Origin: Moheibacter stercoris
GTDB taxonomy: Bacteria; Bacteroidota; Bacteroidia; Flavobacteriales; Weeksellaceae
DNA: 64,000 bases
NCBI RefSeq assembly: GCF_040545805.1
Contig: NZ_JBEPMO010000004.1
Span: 124,001-188,000 of the forward strand
Direction: 5' to 3'
In this document: one piece after another, positions 1 through 9,257 of the stretch
Numbering within the stretch: position 1 is the first letter of the stretch
Layout: every line of letters begins with the position of its first letter
Made by a program: the position numbers and the translations under genes
The notes under the pieces: generated by a model
Seen by the model: only the letters and a program-made list of their open reading frames with translations
Told to the model about the DNA's origin: nothing
The model's database searches: none

Positions 1-287
1 TGGGAACATCGCTTCAGAACAAAGATGTTTTGGAATATTTCAAAGATTCCTCTTGGTCTGCGATTGGATTGGAAATGGAAGGTGGACATTACCAAAAGGC
101 AATTCAAATCGCTTCCAAAATTCGCCATCACATTTCACCAGACGTAAAAGTATTATACGCGTATTACGCATCCGATAATCCGTTAGAAACAGGAAGCACA
201 CTAGCTTCGGGTGGTTTGGGTCTAACAGGTGTAAAGCCTACTTACCTCATCACCAAAATGATATTGAAAAAAATATTGGGAGCTTAA
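1..287 (+). CDS. C-terminal fragment of a nucleoside-phosphorylase-like protein (5' cut by window)
   Basis: The reading frame is open from base 3 to a TAA at 285-287, so the gene starts before the window and about 94 residues are visible. The piece contains IGLEMEGGHY, which resembles the MEG nucleoside-binding signature of purine/uridine phosphorylase and AMP nucleosidase folds, and a glycine-rich ASGGLGLTGV near the end. Large Bacteroidetes proteins of unknown role with such a C-terminal domain (I recall DUF6909) are the best match, but this is from memory and only the tail is seen. A TTG at base 30 is in frame, but the frame is open upstream of it. The stop codon sits in the loop of a terminator hairpin. 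Confidence 0.55.
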   Translation, partial: GTSLQNKDVLEYFKDSSWSAIGLEMEGGHYQKAIQIASKIRHHISPDVKVLYAYYASDNPLETGSTLASGGLGLTGVKPTYLITKMILKKILGA

Positions 288-306
288 TCCCAATATTTTT
301 TTTTAT
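271..306 (+). terminator. Intrinsic terminator
   Basis: An 11-bp stem (271-281 AAATATTGGGA with 288-298 TCCCAATATTT) is followed by a T run. The stop codon of the upstream gene lies in the loop. The next gene is convergent, so the hairpin may serve both strands. Confidence 0.8.
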
Positions 307-563
307 TTTCTATGATTCGGTTTTACTGGACCTTTCTTCAATTGCCCAGGTGCATAAGGACGAGCCGATTTTGAGCCTGTTACTTTTTTAATTTGACCTG
401 GAGCATGACTATTTACACCTTTAGCTCCTGTATGAACTCGCGCATGTGTTGCTTTCGGATGTTTAGGTGGTTTAGGGCGTTTGATATGAGCCGAACATGA
501 GGCAAACATCATAAATGCAAAAACCAACCATCCATATTTTAACATTGCTTTCATATCGTACAT
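303..563 (-). CDS. Small basic lipoprotein, function unknown
   Basis: The 86-residue protein begins with a hydrophobic segment ending in a lipobox-like FMMFASCS, so it is probably exported and lipidated at Cys. The mature part is very rich in Lys, Pro and His. It contains two copies of an APGQ(I/L)KK motif separated by about 20 residues (HAPGQIKKVTGSKSARPYAP, then GQLKK). Short Flavobacteriia lipoproteins with repeated APGQxKK are familiar to me, but none has a function I can name. The start may be the ATG at 563 or the one at 554, which gives a cleaner signal peptide (MKAMLKYGW). It stands alone and converges with the upstream gene. Confidence 0.65.
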   Translation of the reverse strand: MYDMKAMLKYGWLVFAFMMFASCSAHIKRPKPPKHPKATHARVHTGAKGVNSHAPGQIKKVTGSKSARPYAPGQLKKGPVKPNHRK

Positions 564-702
564 TTTTCAAGCTAAGTTTCTAATACTATGCCAAATTGAA
601 ATAACCAAATAAAATCTGAGTTCAAAACACTGACCTTTTTCAGATGATTTAAACATCAAAATCCTTTGTTAAATACGTACCTTGCGCCATATTTTTACAC
701 TC

Positions 703-1491
703 ATGAATTTTATCAAATCTTTGGTTGTTTTCGTTGCAATTTTAACATCAAGTGTTGCTTCTGCTTGGGGAACAACTGGCCATAGAGTCATTGCAGAAAT
801 TGCCGAAAATCATTTAACAGGTAAAGCAAAACGAAACATTAAAAAATTAGTCGGAAACCAACCTTTGGCCTATTGGTCAAACTGGGCAGACTTCATCAAG
901 TCAAATCCCGATTGGAAAATGGCTGATACTTGGCATTTCGTCAATTTTGAAGCAGGAATGGATAGAACTGCTTTTGATCAATCCTTAGAAAACTCAACCG
1001 ATCAAAATTTATACAAGCGCACAAAGTTGATAATTGAAGATTTAAAAAACCATAAACAAAATTCGCTTCAAAAAAATCAGGAAAATCTATATTTCTTGTT
1101 GCATTTAGTGGCAGATGGTCACCAGCCTTTTCACATTGGAAGACAAGAAGATTTAGGTGGAAATAAAATTGAAGTGGAATGGTTCCGCAAAAAAACAAAC
1201 ATTCACGCAGTTTGGGATTCTGATTTGATTGAATTCCAAAATTATAGCTACACCGAATATGTGGAGGTTTTGGATTTTCGCGATAAGAAATACAACAAAT
1301 TATTGGTTGAAGGAAGTTTAGAAGATTGGTTATATGATTCGTATTTAAAGACTGAACATTTGTATTCGACTGTTAAACCTGGAGATCAATTATGGTTCAA
1401 ATACAACTATGATCATGTGGCTATTTTGGAAGAACAATTGTTGAAAGCTGGATTAAGATTGGCCAAAGTCTTAAACGAAGTTTTCGGTTAA
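703..1491 (+). CDS. Secreted S1/P1-type nuclease
   Basis: The protein belongs to the S1/P1 zinc nuclease family, which cleaves single-stranded nucleic acids and 3'-nucleotides outside the cytoplasm. A signal peptide ends SSVASA and is followed directly by Trp (WGTTGHRVIAEIAENHL). In P1 nuclease the mature N-terminal Trp is a zinc ligand, so the predicted cleavage fits function. Further His/Asp ligands are seen in ADTWHFVNF, LLHLVADGHQPFH and NIHAVWDSDLI. The frame extends to a TTG at 682, but the ATG at 703 gives the normal signal peptide and was chosen. At 262 residues it has the usual family length. It is monocistronic, with a short gap before tdk. Confidence 0.9.
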   Translation: MNFIKSLVVFVAILTSSVASAWGTTGHRVIAEIAENHLTGKAKRNIKKLVGNQPLAYWSNWADFIKSNPDWKMADTWHFVNFEAGMDRTAFDQSLENSTDQNLYKRTKLIIEDLKNHKQNSLQKNQENLYFLLHLVADGHQPFHIGRQEDLGGNKIEVEWFRKKTNIHAVWDSDLIEFQNYSYTEYVEVLDFRDKKYNKLLVEGSLEDWLYDSYLKTEHLYSTVKPGDQLWFKYNYDHVAILEEQLLKAGLRLAKVLNEVFG

Positions 1492-1535
1492 ATAACGATA
1501 CCTTTTTCTCGATTTAAAATCCCTAAATTTGTTCT

Positions 1536-2153
1536 ATGTTTTTAGAGAACACCATTAATCACACCAAACAAAGTGGTTGGATTGAAGTAATCTGTGGCTC
1601 CATGTTTTCGGGCAAAACAGAAGAATTAATTCGACGAATCAATCGTGCAAAATTCGCCAAACAAAAAGTAGAAATCTTCAAACCTGCTTTGGATACAAGG
1701 TATGATGAAGTAGAAGTGGTTTCGCACAATCAAAATTCAGTTAACGCTACACCGGTAGAATCGGCTTATAACATTCTGATTTTGGCTGGAGAATCTGAGG
1801 TGGTGGGAATCGATGAGGCTCAATTTTTTGATGATGGAATCATTGAAGTTGCCAATCAATTGGCCAATGAAGGAAAACGCGTAATCATTGCCGGATTGGA
1901 CATGGATTTCAAAGGTAGACCTTTTGGACCGATGCCTTATTTAATGGCTACGGCTGAATATGTAACAAAAGTACATGCGATTTGTGTCAAAACCGGAAAC
2001 TTGGCTCATTATTCGCATCGAAAGATAAAAAGTGATAAATTAGTGGAGTTAGGTGAAAAAGATGAATACGAACCTTTGAGCCGAACAGCTTTCTTTGATG
2101 AATTGAAGAAAGAAAATTTAAACGAGAATTTAGATTCCAATAAAGAAATTTGA
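1536..2153 (+). CDS. tdk: Thymidine kinase, type II
   Basis: Phosphorylates thymidine to dTMP in the salvage pathway, using ATP in the cytoplasm. The P-loop is GSMFSGKTEE (about residues 22-31), the DEAQFF motif (about 93-98) carries the Walker B acid, and the lasso region is present. The zinc site that type II kinases use to order the lasso is degenerate: only one Cys remains in AICVKTGN, and YEPLSRTAFF stands where the second Cys pair is expected. From memory other Flavobacteriia share this change, so it is a lineage trait rather than decay. The stop overlaps a TTG start of the next gene, suggesting translational coupling. Confidence 0.93.
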   Translation: MFLENTINHTKQSGWIEVICGSMFSGKTEELIRRINRAKFAKQKVEIFKPALDTRYDEVEVVSHNQNSVNATPVESAYNILILAGESEVVGIDEAQFFDDGIIEVANQLANEGKRVIIAGLDMDFKGRPFGPMPYLMATAEYVTKVHAICVKTGNLAHYSHRKIKSDKLVELGEKDEYEPLSRTAFFDELKKENLNENLDSNKEI

Positions 2154-4594
2154 AACCATATAAAATCACAGAATTAGCAGAAATTATTTCAGCTAGCATT
2201 AAGGGAAATACGACGGGTGAGATCAATGAAATTTATTTTGACTCACGTAGCATTTTCCAACCCCAAAACGGAATCTTCTTTGCCCTAAACAACTTAGGAA
2301 ATAAATACATTCAAGATGCTTACAACAAAGGAATTCGAGTTTTTGTCGTTTCTGAGTTAGTTGAAGAACTAAATGATGCCGTAATTTTAGAGGTCAAATC
2401 TCCTTTGAAAGCTTTACAGCAATGGGCGAAATTTCATCGAAATCAATTTGATTTACCTATTATCGGAATCACGGGAAGCAATGGGAAAACCGTTGTCAAA
2501 GAATGGCTGAACCAATTGTTGTGGAATGATTTCAACATCGTACGAAGTCCAAAAAGTTATAATTCGCAATTAGGAGTTCCTTTATCGATTTTACAAATCA
2601 ATTCCGAACATACTTTAGGAATTTTTGAAGCCGGAATTTCGAAAAAAGGTGAAATGGAACTCCTGGAAGATATCATTCAACCAACGATTGGAATTCTTAC
2701 CCATTTAGGTACTGCTCATTTGGAAAATTTCGATTCTAAATTGGCGATTCGCGAAGAAAAATTGAAATTATTTCAAAATGTAAAAACTTTAGTTTTCAAT
2801 TCCGATTGTATTCAACAAGAAGAATTAAAAGCGATGTTTCCAAATGTTGAATTGTATTCGTTTGGATATGCTGAAACAGATTCGATTCAAATTCAATCCA
2901 TCCAATCCAATTCTGCTGGAAAAACCATTCAGATTAAGATTGAGGACAAATCATTGAACGTAGATATTCCGTTTCAAGATGAAGGTTCTCTTGAAAATAT
3001 TTTGACTGTTCTTACATCCATTCATGCTTTGGGCTTACCAATTGAAAACTATGTAGAAAACTGCTCCAATTTATTGCCTATTGAAATGCGTTTGGAAATC
3101 AAAGAAGCAATTCGAGATAGCATCGTCATCAATGACACTTTTAATTCCGATTTGCATTCTGTCAAAGTTGCTTTGGATGTTTTGGCGCAACAATCCTTTC
3201 CCAGAAAAAGTTTGGTGTTGACCGATGTTTTGCAAAGCAATTTAAACAAAGATATTTTGTACCAAAAAGTAGCCAATTTGGTCAATGCCTACGAAATTGA
3301 CGATTTGGTTTTAATTGGAGAATTTATTCCTACATATAAACATCTTTTTCAAACCAATGCGAGAACTTTTGCGACCACCGATGAATTTCTGAAGACATTA
3401 TCCGTCCAAAATGTTCACAATGAAGCCATTTTATTGAAAGGCGCACGACCATTTCAATTGGAAAAAATTTCAGCATTTTTAGAAAAGAAATCACATGACA
3501 CGGTTTTGGAAATCAATCTCCAAGCTTTGATTGACAATGTGAAATTTTATAAATCTCAATTGAAACCCGAAACCAAAATGATGGCGATGATCAAAGCCAA
3601 TAGCTATGGAACGGGAAGTTTTGAAGTTGCGCAAACTTTGGAACATCAGAACATTGATTATTTGGGAGCCGCCTATGCCGACGAAGGAGTAGAATTACGA
3701 AAAGCAGGAATCAGACTGCCGATTATTGTGATGAATCCAGAACAAAGTAGCTATTCTGCGATTATTGATTATAAGCTAGAACCCGAAATTTATAGTTTGC
3801 GCGTGTTGGAATTGTTCATCCAACATCTCAAAGAAAAATCCATCACCGAAGCCTATCCGATTCATATTAAAATTGATTCAGGAATGAATCGTTTGGGATT
3901 TCGATTGGAACAAATTCCAGAATTGATGGAATCTTTAAAAAATGAAAAATTAGTCAAAATTCAATCTGTCTTTACCCATTTGGCAACAGCCGATATGCCA
4001 GATGAAAGGGATTATACGCTTCATCAATTGAAACAATTTGATGCTGGCTACGAAATGATTTCAGCAGGATTGAACCTTCATCCCATCAAACATGCGATCA
4101 ATTCTCCAGGAATCATTCATTTCCCAGAACACCAATACGATATGGTTCGATTGGGAATTGGGATGTATGGAATTTCTGAGGATAAGGAAACCCAAAAGAA
4201 ACTAAAAAATGTCGTCACCTTTAAAACGGTCATTTCAAGAATTTCTGAAATTCAATCAGGCGAAACAGTAAGTTATGGCAGACGATTCAAAGCTTCATCC
4301 ACAACCAAAATTGCAACATTACCTGTTGGTTATGCAGACGGTGTAAGAAGAACTTTGGGCAACGGAACAGGTAAAGTCAACATCAATGGAAAATTGGCGT
4401 CAATCATTGGAACCATTTGCATGGATATGTTGATGGTTGACGTGACAAATATTAAGTGCAAAGAAGGAGATGAAGTCATTATTTTTGGTGAAAATCCGAG
4501 TATAACGGATGTCGCTGAGGCAATGGGCACGATTCCTTATGAAGTGTTGACGTCTATTTCTTCACGTGTCAAAAGGGTTTATTACAGAGAATGA
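2150..4594 (+). CDS. alr: Bifunctional MurF-like ligase / alanine racemase fusion
   Basis: At 814 residues this is about twice the length of an alanine racemase. The N-terminal half is a Mur ligase of the MurF type (ATP loop GITGSNGKTVVKEW near 105-118, FEAGISKKGEM). The C-terminal half, from about 450, is a fold-III alanine racemase with the PLP-lysine motif MIKANSYGTG and the catalytic Tyr in SYGRRF and GMYGIS. The fusion makes D-Ala and may join D-Ala-D-Ala to the peptidoglycan precursor; in the family the MurF half is often thought inactive. The start is TTG, overlapping the tdk stop (TTGA); no closer ATG fits the family N-terminus. recX overlaps its stop. Confidence 0.9.
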   Translation: MKPYKITELAEIISASIKGNTTGEINEIYFDSRSIFQPQNGIFFALNNLGNKYIQDAYNKGIRVFVVSELVEELNDAVILEVKSPLKALQQWAKFHRNQFDLPIIGITGSNGKTVVKEWLNQLLWNDFNIVRSPKSYNSQLGVPLSILQINSEHTLGIFEAGISKKGEMELLEDIIQPTIGILTHLGTAHLENFDSKLAIREEKLKLFQNVKTLVFNSDCIQQEELKAMFPNVELYSFGYAETDSIQIQSIQSNSAGKTIQIKIEDKSLNVDIPFQDEGSLENILTVLTSIHALGLPIENYVENCSNLLPIEMRLEIKEAIRDSIVINDTFNSDLHSVKVALDVLAQQSFPRKSLVLTDVLQSNLNKDILYQKVANLVNAYEIDDLVLIGEFIPTYKHLFQTNARTFATTDEFLKTLSVQNVHNEAILLKGARPFQLEKISAFLEKKSHDTVLEINLQALIDNVKFYKSQLKPETKMMAMIKANSYGTGSFEVAQTLEHQNIDYLGAAYADEGVELRKAGIRLPIIVMNPEQSSYSAIIDYKLEPEIYSLRVLELFIQHLKEKSITEAYPIHIKIDSGMNRLGFRLEQIPELMESLKNEKLVKIQSVFTHLATADMPDERDYTLHQLKQFDAGYEMISAGLNLHPIKHAINSPGIIHFPEHQYDMVRLGIGMYGISEDKETQKKLKNVVTFKTVISRISEIQSGETVSYGRRFKASSTTKIATLPVGYADGVRRTLGNGTGKVNINGKLASIIGTICMDMLMVDVTNIKCKEGDEVIIFGENPSITDVAEAMGTIPYEVLTSISSRVKRVYYRE

Positions 4595-5061
4595 TGGAAA
4601 AGAACAAAAGTTTCACCGTTCAAGAAATCCAAGAAAAACTCGCTTCCTATTGCGCTTATCAAGACCGTTGCCAATGGGAAGTTGACAATAAACTTCGTGA
4701 ATTCAACTTAATTCCAGAAGCTCGAGATCAAATCATCATTTATCTGATTCAAAACAAATTTCTCAACGAAGAACGTTTTGCCAAAAGTTTCGCAAGAGGA
4801 AAATTCTATCAAAAAAATTGGGGGAAAAATAAAATCAAAATGGAATTGAAAAAACGAATGATTCCTACCAAATTGATTGAAATGGGACTGAAAGAAATTG
4901 ATCCCAATGATTATTTTGAAACGGCCGAAAAACTTTATCAGAAAAAAGCTGAATCACTACAATCCGAACGAGAAAGTTTCAAAAAGAAAGTCAAAATCAG
5001 AAATTATCTGCTTCAAAAAGGATATGAATCTCATTTAATTGAGGAAGTTTCTAAGAAATAA
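4591..5061 (+). CDS. recX: RecX-family regulatory protein
   Basis: RecX proteins bind RecA filaments and modulate recombination. The sequence shows the three-helix repeats of the family: EIQEKLASYCAYQDRCQWEV, the second-repeat motif FLNEERFAKSFARGKFYQKNWG (split over residues 50-72), and KIKMELKKRMIP. Its 156 residues are typical. The ATG overlaps the TGA of the racemase fusion (ATGA), so it is the third gene of a tdk-alr-recX unit. A second in-frame ATG follows at once, so the exact start is uncertain by one codon. Confidence 0.88.
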   Translation: MMEKNKSFTVQEIQEKLASYCAYQDRCQWEVDNKLREFNLIPEARDQIIIYLIQNKFLNEERFAKSFARGKFYQKNWGKNKIKMELKKRMIPTKLIEMGLKEIDPNDYFETAEKLYQKKAESLQSERESFKKKVKIRNYLLQKGYESHLIEEVSKK

Positions 5062-5151
5062 CCCAAGTCATACTATTTCGATAGATTAAACGTTAATATT
5101 CTCAATAATATCCTAAAAAGGTTTATTTTTAGGCAAATTTTGCATTAACAC

Positions 5152-5673
5152 ATGAAAAAATCAATCATTTTAGGTCTTGCTTTGGTTTCGGGAAGTTTCC
5201 TTTTGAACTCTTGCGATCCTTGGGAAGATGACTCTTATCAAGAAGAAACAGGTTTAACATCTTTGGTAGGAAATTGGAAATTGACTGCAATGACCATTGC
5301 TGAACCTTATGATATCAATGGTGATGGAAATTCTACGACAGATTTCATGGCCGAAACGGCATGTTATCAGAATGAATTATTGGCATTTTCACCCAATCAA
5401 ACTGGAATTAGCACATCCAATTCTTATGCGAATTTAACCTTGACAGACGAAGGGATTACTAGCGAGTGTTTTGAGGAAATCGAAACAACTCCCTTTACTT
5501 GGGTTCAAAACTTAAACACAGTAACCATGACTTCTGAAGGAGCTTCGTTTAATGCGACTTTAACAGAAAATACCTTAACTTTTACGGTTACAAACGGTTT
5601 CGTAGCATCTGAAGATGAAGAAAACGGAGAAACAATTGAGAAAGATTTGACGTTTGTTTACACCAAACAATAA
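5152..5673 (+). CDS. Lipocalin-like lipoprotein
   Basis: The 173-residue protein has a lipoprotein signal peptide with lipobox LLNSC (Cys21). It is followed by SLVGNWKLTAM, the start of lipocalin-like (DUF5004-type) domains common in Flavobacteriia. Alternating hydrophobic strands follow, and the mature protein is acidic. It has no catalytic motif; binding of a small hydrophobic ligand would be the family expectation, but none is shown. It stands alone, with its own upstream gap and a terminator just after it. Confidence 0.75.
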   Translation: MKKSIILGLALVSGSFLLNSCDPWEDDSYQEETGLTSLVGNWKLTAMTIAEPYDINGDGNSTTDFMAETACYQNELLAFSPNQTGISTSNSYANLTLTDEGITSECFEEIETTPFTWVQNLNTVTMTSEGASFNATLTENTLTFTVTNGFVASEDEENGETIEKDLTFVYTKQ

Positions 5674-5696
5674 AAATATCGAATATTCATTCTGAT

Positions 5697-5732
5697 CAAA
5701 ATCCGCTTAAATCAATTTAGGCGGATTTTTTT
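5697..5732 (+). terminator. Intrinsic terminator
   Basis: AAATCCGC (5699-5706) pairs with GCGGATTT (5721-5728), followed by a T run. It closes the lipocalin-like gene. Confidence 0.85.
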
Positions 5733-5745
5733 GTTGGAGTGTTTG

Positions 5746-5753
5746 TATCTTTG
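5746..5753 (+). promoter_or_regulatory. Bacteroidetes -7 element upstream of the thioesterase gene
   Basis: TATCTTTG matches the TAnnTTTG -7 consensus and lies 18 bases before the ATG at 5771. No clear -33 TTTG is at the usual spacing, so only half of the promoter is supported. Confidence 0.45.
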
Positions 5754-5770
5754 TCCCTTAAATTTTTGAA

Positions 5771-6268
5771 ATGAAATCTTTTTATGCAGAGACCAAAGTA
5801 AGATGGTCTGATTTGGACGCCAATATGCATTTGGCAAATGCTTCTTATATGAATTTCACGAGTTTTGCTCGAATTGAATTTTTACGTCATTGCGGAATTA
5901 CCTTAGCTGATTTAGCCAAAAGTAAAATTGGCCCCGCTATTTTACGAGAAGAATTTTCTTTTTTCCGCGAAGCGCATGATGGACAAGAAATCATCATCAG
6001 TGTCGAAGTTACTGGTAATTCTCAAGAAGGAGATATTTTTCAATTCGAACATAATTTATACGACAAAAAAACAGGAACCCATATCGCCTATTCTCGCGTT
6101 TTTGGTGTTTGGTTTTCGATGATCGAACGAAAAAAATTGGCACCTCCAACAGAAATGTTGGATAAAATCAATGCCAACATTGACCTTGAAAAGGTACGTT
6201 TATTGAGCTACTCCGATTTAAAAAATTTACCGGTACAACCCCAAAATATAGATCCAAAAACATTTTAA
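5771..6268 (+). CDS. Acyl-CoA thioesterase, 4HBT hot-dog fold
   Basis: Hydrolyses a thioester of CoA, probably an acyl-CoA. The N-terminus VRWSDLDANMHLANASYMNF carries the YbgC/4-hydroxybenzoyl-CoA thioesterase signature with the catalytic Asp of DxDxxxHxxN (here DLDANMHLAN). The 165-residue length suits a single hot-dog domain that acts as an oligomer. The real substrate cannot be read from sequence. thiL starts three bases after its stop, so the two are co-transcribed. Confidence 0.87.
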   Translation: MKSFYAETKVRWSDLDANMHLANASYMNFTSFARIEFLRHCGITLADLAKSKIGPAILREEFSFFREAHDGQEIIISVEVTGNSQEGDIFQFEHNLYDKKTGTHIAYSRVFGVWFSMIERKKLAPPTEMLDKINANIDLEKVRLLSYSDLKNLPVQPQNIDPKTF

Positions 6269-6270
6269 CT

Positions 6271-7314
6271 ATGTTAGACAATAAAGAAAATCCCTTAACC
6301 TCATTGGAAAAATTGGGCGAATTTGGCTTAATTGATCATTTGACTCAATCTATCCAAATCGCACAAGAATCTACTCAAACAGGAGTCGGAGATGATGCCG
6401 CAGTCTTGAATTTTGATGGCCTACAAACCGTCGTTTCAACCGATATGTTGGTAGAAGGGGTTCACTTTAATTTGGCCTATGTTCCGTTGAAACATTTGGG
6501 TTATAAGTCAGTCGTAGTTAATTTGAGCGACATCTATGCGATGAACGCTGTTCCTACGCAAATATTGGTTTCCATTGCTGTTTCCAATCGTTTTTCTTTG
6601 GAGGCAATAGAAGAAATCTACGAAGGAATTAAAATCGCATGCAAAAGATACAATGTTGATTTGGTTGGTGGTGATACTACCTCTTCACAATCAGGTTTGG
6701 TTTTGAGCATCACAGCAATTGGACAAGCTAAAACGGAAGATTTATGTTACCGAAACGGTGCAAATGCCAACGATTTGTTGGTGGTTTCGGGTGATTTAGG
6801 AGGAGCTTATTTAGGATTGCAAGTGTTAGAGCGAGAAAATGAAGTATTCAAAGCCAATCCCAATATGCAACCTAGTTTGGAAGAATATGAATACATTGTT
6901 GGAAGACAATTGAAACCCGAAGCTGGGAAACATATCGTGGAATTATTGGCTGAATTAGAGGTAAAACCAACTTCTATGATCGATGTTTCGGATGGATTAT
7001 CGTCTGAAATTCTGCACTTGTCAAAACAAAGCGGATACGGATTTAAAATCTATGAGGAAAAAATTCCTTTGGATCCTATGGTGATCAAAACTGCGGAAGA
7101 ATTTGGCATCAACCCTATTACTTGTGCCTTAAATGGAGGAGAAGATTATGAATTGTTGTTTACAATTTCTCAATCTGACTTTCCTAAGATCAAAGGAAAT
7201 CCAAATCTTACAGTGATTGGTCATACAACTGAACAAAATGCCGACAATTATTTAATTTTAAACGGCAGTGAATCCGCTGTTCCTTTAACAGCTCAAGGAT
7301 GGACAAGTTTTTAA
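6271..7314 (+). CDS. thiL: Thiamine-monophosphate kinase
   Basis: Catalyses the last step of thiamine diphosphate synthesis, phosphorylating thiamine phosphate with ATP. The PurM-like fold is shown by GVGDDAAVL (about 42-50), the metal-binding STDMLVEGVHF, VVNLSDIYAMNAVP, VGGDTT, and IDVSDGLSSE in the second half, ending in ALNGGEDYELLF. The length (347) is normal. It is the second gene of a two-gene unit with the thioesterase; no other thi gene is nearby. Confidence 0.94.
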   Translation: MLDNKENPLTSLEKLGEFGLIDHLTQSIQIAQESTQTGVGDDAAVLNFDGLQTVVSTDMLVEGVHFNLAYVPLKHLGYKSVVVNLSDIYAMNAVPTQILVSIAVSNRFSLEAIEEIYEGIKIACKRYNVDLVGGDTTSSQSGLVLSITAIGQAKTEDLCYRNGANANDLLVVSGDLGGAYLGLQVLERENEVFKANPNMQPSLEEYEYIVGRQLKPEAGKHIVELLAELEVKPTSMIDVSDGLSSEILHLSKQSGYGFKIYEEKIPLDPMVIKTAEEFGINPITCALNGGEDYELLFTISQSDFPKIKGNPNLTVIGHTTEQNADNYLILNGSESAVPLTAQGWTSF

Positions 7315-7466
7315 TCAAATAAATAATTCATTTAAAGGAATTTAACGATAGATTTATTTAACTACTTTTAACAATATCAATACCAACTTTATAAAGTTTA
7401 TTTGTAATTTAGCCTACCTAAACAAACCACTTAAAATAAAATTTAATAGGGGAAATTTAATTTAGT

Positions 7467-8347
7467 ATGAGAAAGATTTTTTGTTAGGATGTATCATCAT
7501 TCTGTCATACTTCAACTATGCGCAGGTAGGAATCAATACAGAACCTGTTCATTCATCTGCAGCTATTGACATGTCGGATAGTAAAAAGGGTGTTTTAGCT
7601 CCGAGAATTGCTTTAACCCATGAACGAGATAAATCTATCATTTCGGAACCTAAAAAAGGTTTACTCATTTTCAATACAACTGAAAATGCCGAAATGAGTT
7701 CTGGATATTATTATTGGAACAATGAAAAGTGGGAACCATTTCACAATAGAACTGAGAAATTAGTTCAGAATATTTCCGAAAACATTTTTGCTTCAAGTTT
7801 AGGGTATGTTCCATCTGGTGATTACGAGTATGCTTTAACCGAATTAAGTTATTACGGTGCAACTTCACTCAAAAGAGAATGCTATCAATTTACCGACACG
7901 TATGATGGCGCTATTCCCCATACCTATTGTGGGTATACCATGGATGGTCCTGTGAATTGGGAACAAGCCTTTAATTTCTCAAAATATTTAAAAGGATATT
8001 TGGTCACCATCACTTCTGAAGCAGAATGGAATTTCATCAAAACAAACCTACTTAGCACTGCCGAGAATTCCGAAAACAATGTTTGGTTAGGATATAATTC
8101 CATCCAATTACCTGGTAATTCGAGAGAATATTTATGGGTGACAGGAGAAAAATCTACCATCAATTGGTCCAACGAGGCAACTATCCAAGCAAACTACGCT
8201 ACGGGAGAACCCAATGGTGCTACCGGCTGTGTTTATGTTAGTGCTACTTCAGATAGTTCTAATAGAGATTGGAAAAACGATGCTTGTAATTTATCTGAAA
8301 TCAACGGTAAACCATTTAACTATATCATTGTAGAATTTCATAATTAA
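7467..8347 (+). CDS. Secreted C-type-lectin-domain protein 1, frameshifted in the signal peptide
   Basis: First of three tandem paralogues. The body reads in one frame from about 7481: a beta-rich N-terminal region opening QVGINTEP and closing GYYYWNNEKWEPF, then a C-type lectin domain with YCGYT, GEPNGATGCV and the WKNDAC core. Its natural ATG (7467) is out of frame. It reads MRKIFC then TAG, because a T run at 7477-7482 has six T; seven would give MRKIFLLGCIIILSYFNYAQ, a perfect signal peptide. Without that, only a TTG at 7481 without basic residues remains. This may be phase variation, a mutation or a sequence error. The EPN triplet suggests mannose-type calcium-dependent sugar binding. 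Confidence 0.75.
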
Positions 8348-8350
8348 AAA

Positions 8351-9253
8351 ATGAAAAATTTATACATTCTTGCCATGTGCTTCCTTAGTTGGATTGCACA
8401 AGCACAAGTTTACATCAACGTACCTACTGAGGATGAAGATCCATCTGCTGAACTCCAAATCGACGCAGACAATAAAGGAATTGTTTTATCATCTGTAAAT
8501 TTGATAGACAAAAACTTAACTGATCCAATTGTCACAATACCTCAAGATGGATTGTTGGTTTACAATGCGAATTTAACAGGCAAAGTTGACCCAGGATATT
8601 ATTATTGGAGTGAAACCGATCAAGAATGGAAAAAGCTTGGGGGAATTGTCGAAAAAGGAACCATCATCCAAAACATCAACAAAGAGTTTTTAGGATATGA
8701 CCCTACGGGAATTGGTGCTAGTGCTCCCAATAGTTTTAATCTTCCAAATGGTGAAACAGCCACCAAACAAAGATGTGTCAAGTGGGAAATTTCCAACGGT
8801 GGAAACGGCCATACTTATTGCGCCTATACAGCTTCAGAAACCAAAGATTTTGAAAGAACCTTTAATGCTGTAAGAAACATAGGCGGCTACATCGTTACGA
8901 TTGTTTCTGATGCAGAATGGGATTTTGTCAAAAACAACGTCATCAATGATGCCAGCAATATGGGCGGAACAATTTTGAATAACTCAATATGGTTGGGTTA
9001 TGTTAAATTGCAAACTCCAGGAAATTTAATGCCAAAATACCGTTGGATCACAGATGAAACTTGGGAAAATAATTGGTCAAATAATGCATCTACGCAATCT
9101 CATTTCTTACCAAACGAACCCCAAGCTGCCTCAACAAATGCCAATCCTAGATGTACAATGGTTTCAAGTCTAAGTCAAAATGCAAATAGACTTTGGACCT
9201 CTCAAGTTTGTACTGCTTTAACTTCTCACATAATTGTTGAATTTAACCAATAA
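8351..9253 (+). CDS. Secreted C-type-lectin-domain protein 2
   Basis: The 300-residue protein starts three bases after the first paralogue. It has an intact signal peptide (MKNLYILAMCFLSWIAQAQ) and a short N-terminal beta domain ending DPGYYYWSETDQEW. The lectin domain shows HTYCAYT, GGYIVTIVSDAEW and NSIWLGYVKL. The ligand loop is altered: EPQ replaces the EPN sugar-binding triplet, and WTSQVC replaces the usual WND, so calcium or sugar binding may differ or be lost. Gene order and tight spacing indicate one operon of three surface proteins. Confidence 0.8.
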   Translation: MKNLYILAMCFLSWIAQAQVYINVPTEDEDPSAELQIDADNKGIVLSSVNLIDKNLTDPIVTIPQDGLLVYNANLTGKVDPGYYYWSETDQEWKKLGGIVEKGTIIQNINKEFLGYDPTGIGASAPNSFNLPNGETATKQRCVKWEISNGGNGHTYCAYTASETKDFERTFNAVRNIGGYIVTIVSDAEWDFVKNNVINDASNMGGTILNNSIWLGYVKLQTPGNLMPKYRWITDETWENNWSNNASTQSHFLPNEPQAASTNANPRCTMVSSLSQNANRLWTSQVCTALTSHIIVEFNQ

Positions 9254-9257
9254 GAAT

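Noticed and set aside
682..702. TTG start extending the S1/P1 nuclease by seven residues
   Set aside because: The ATG at 703 gives a normal signal peptide and the expected mature Trp.
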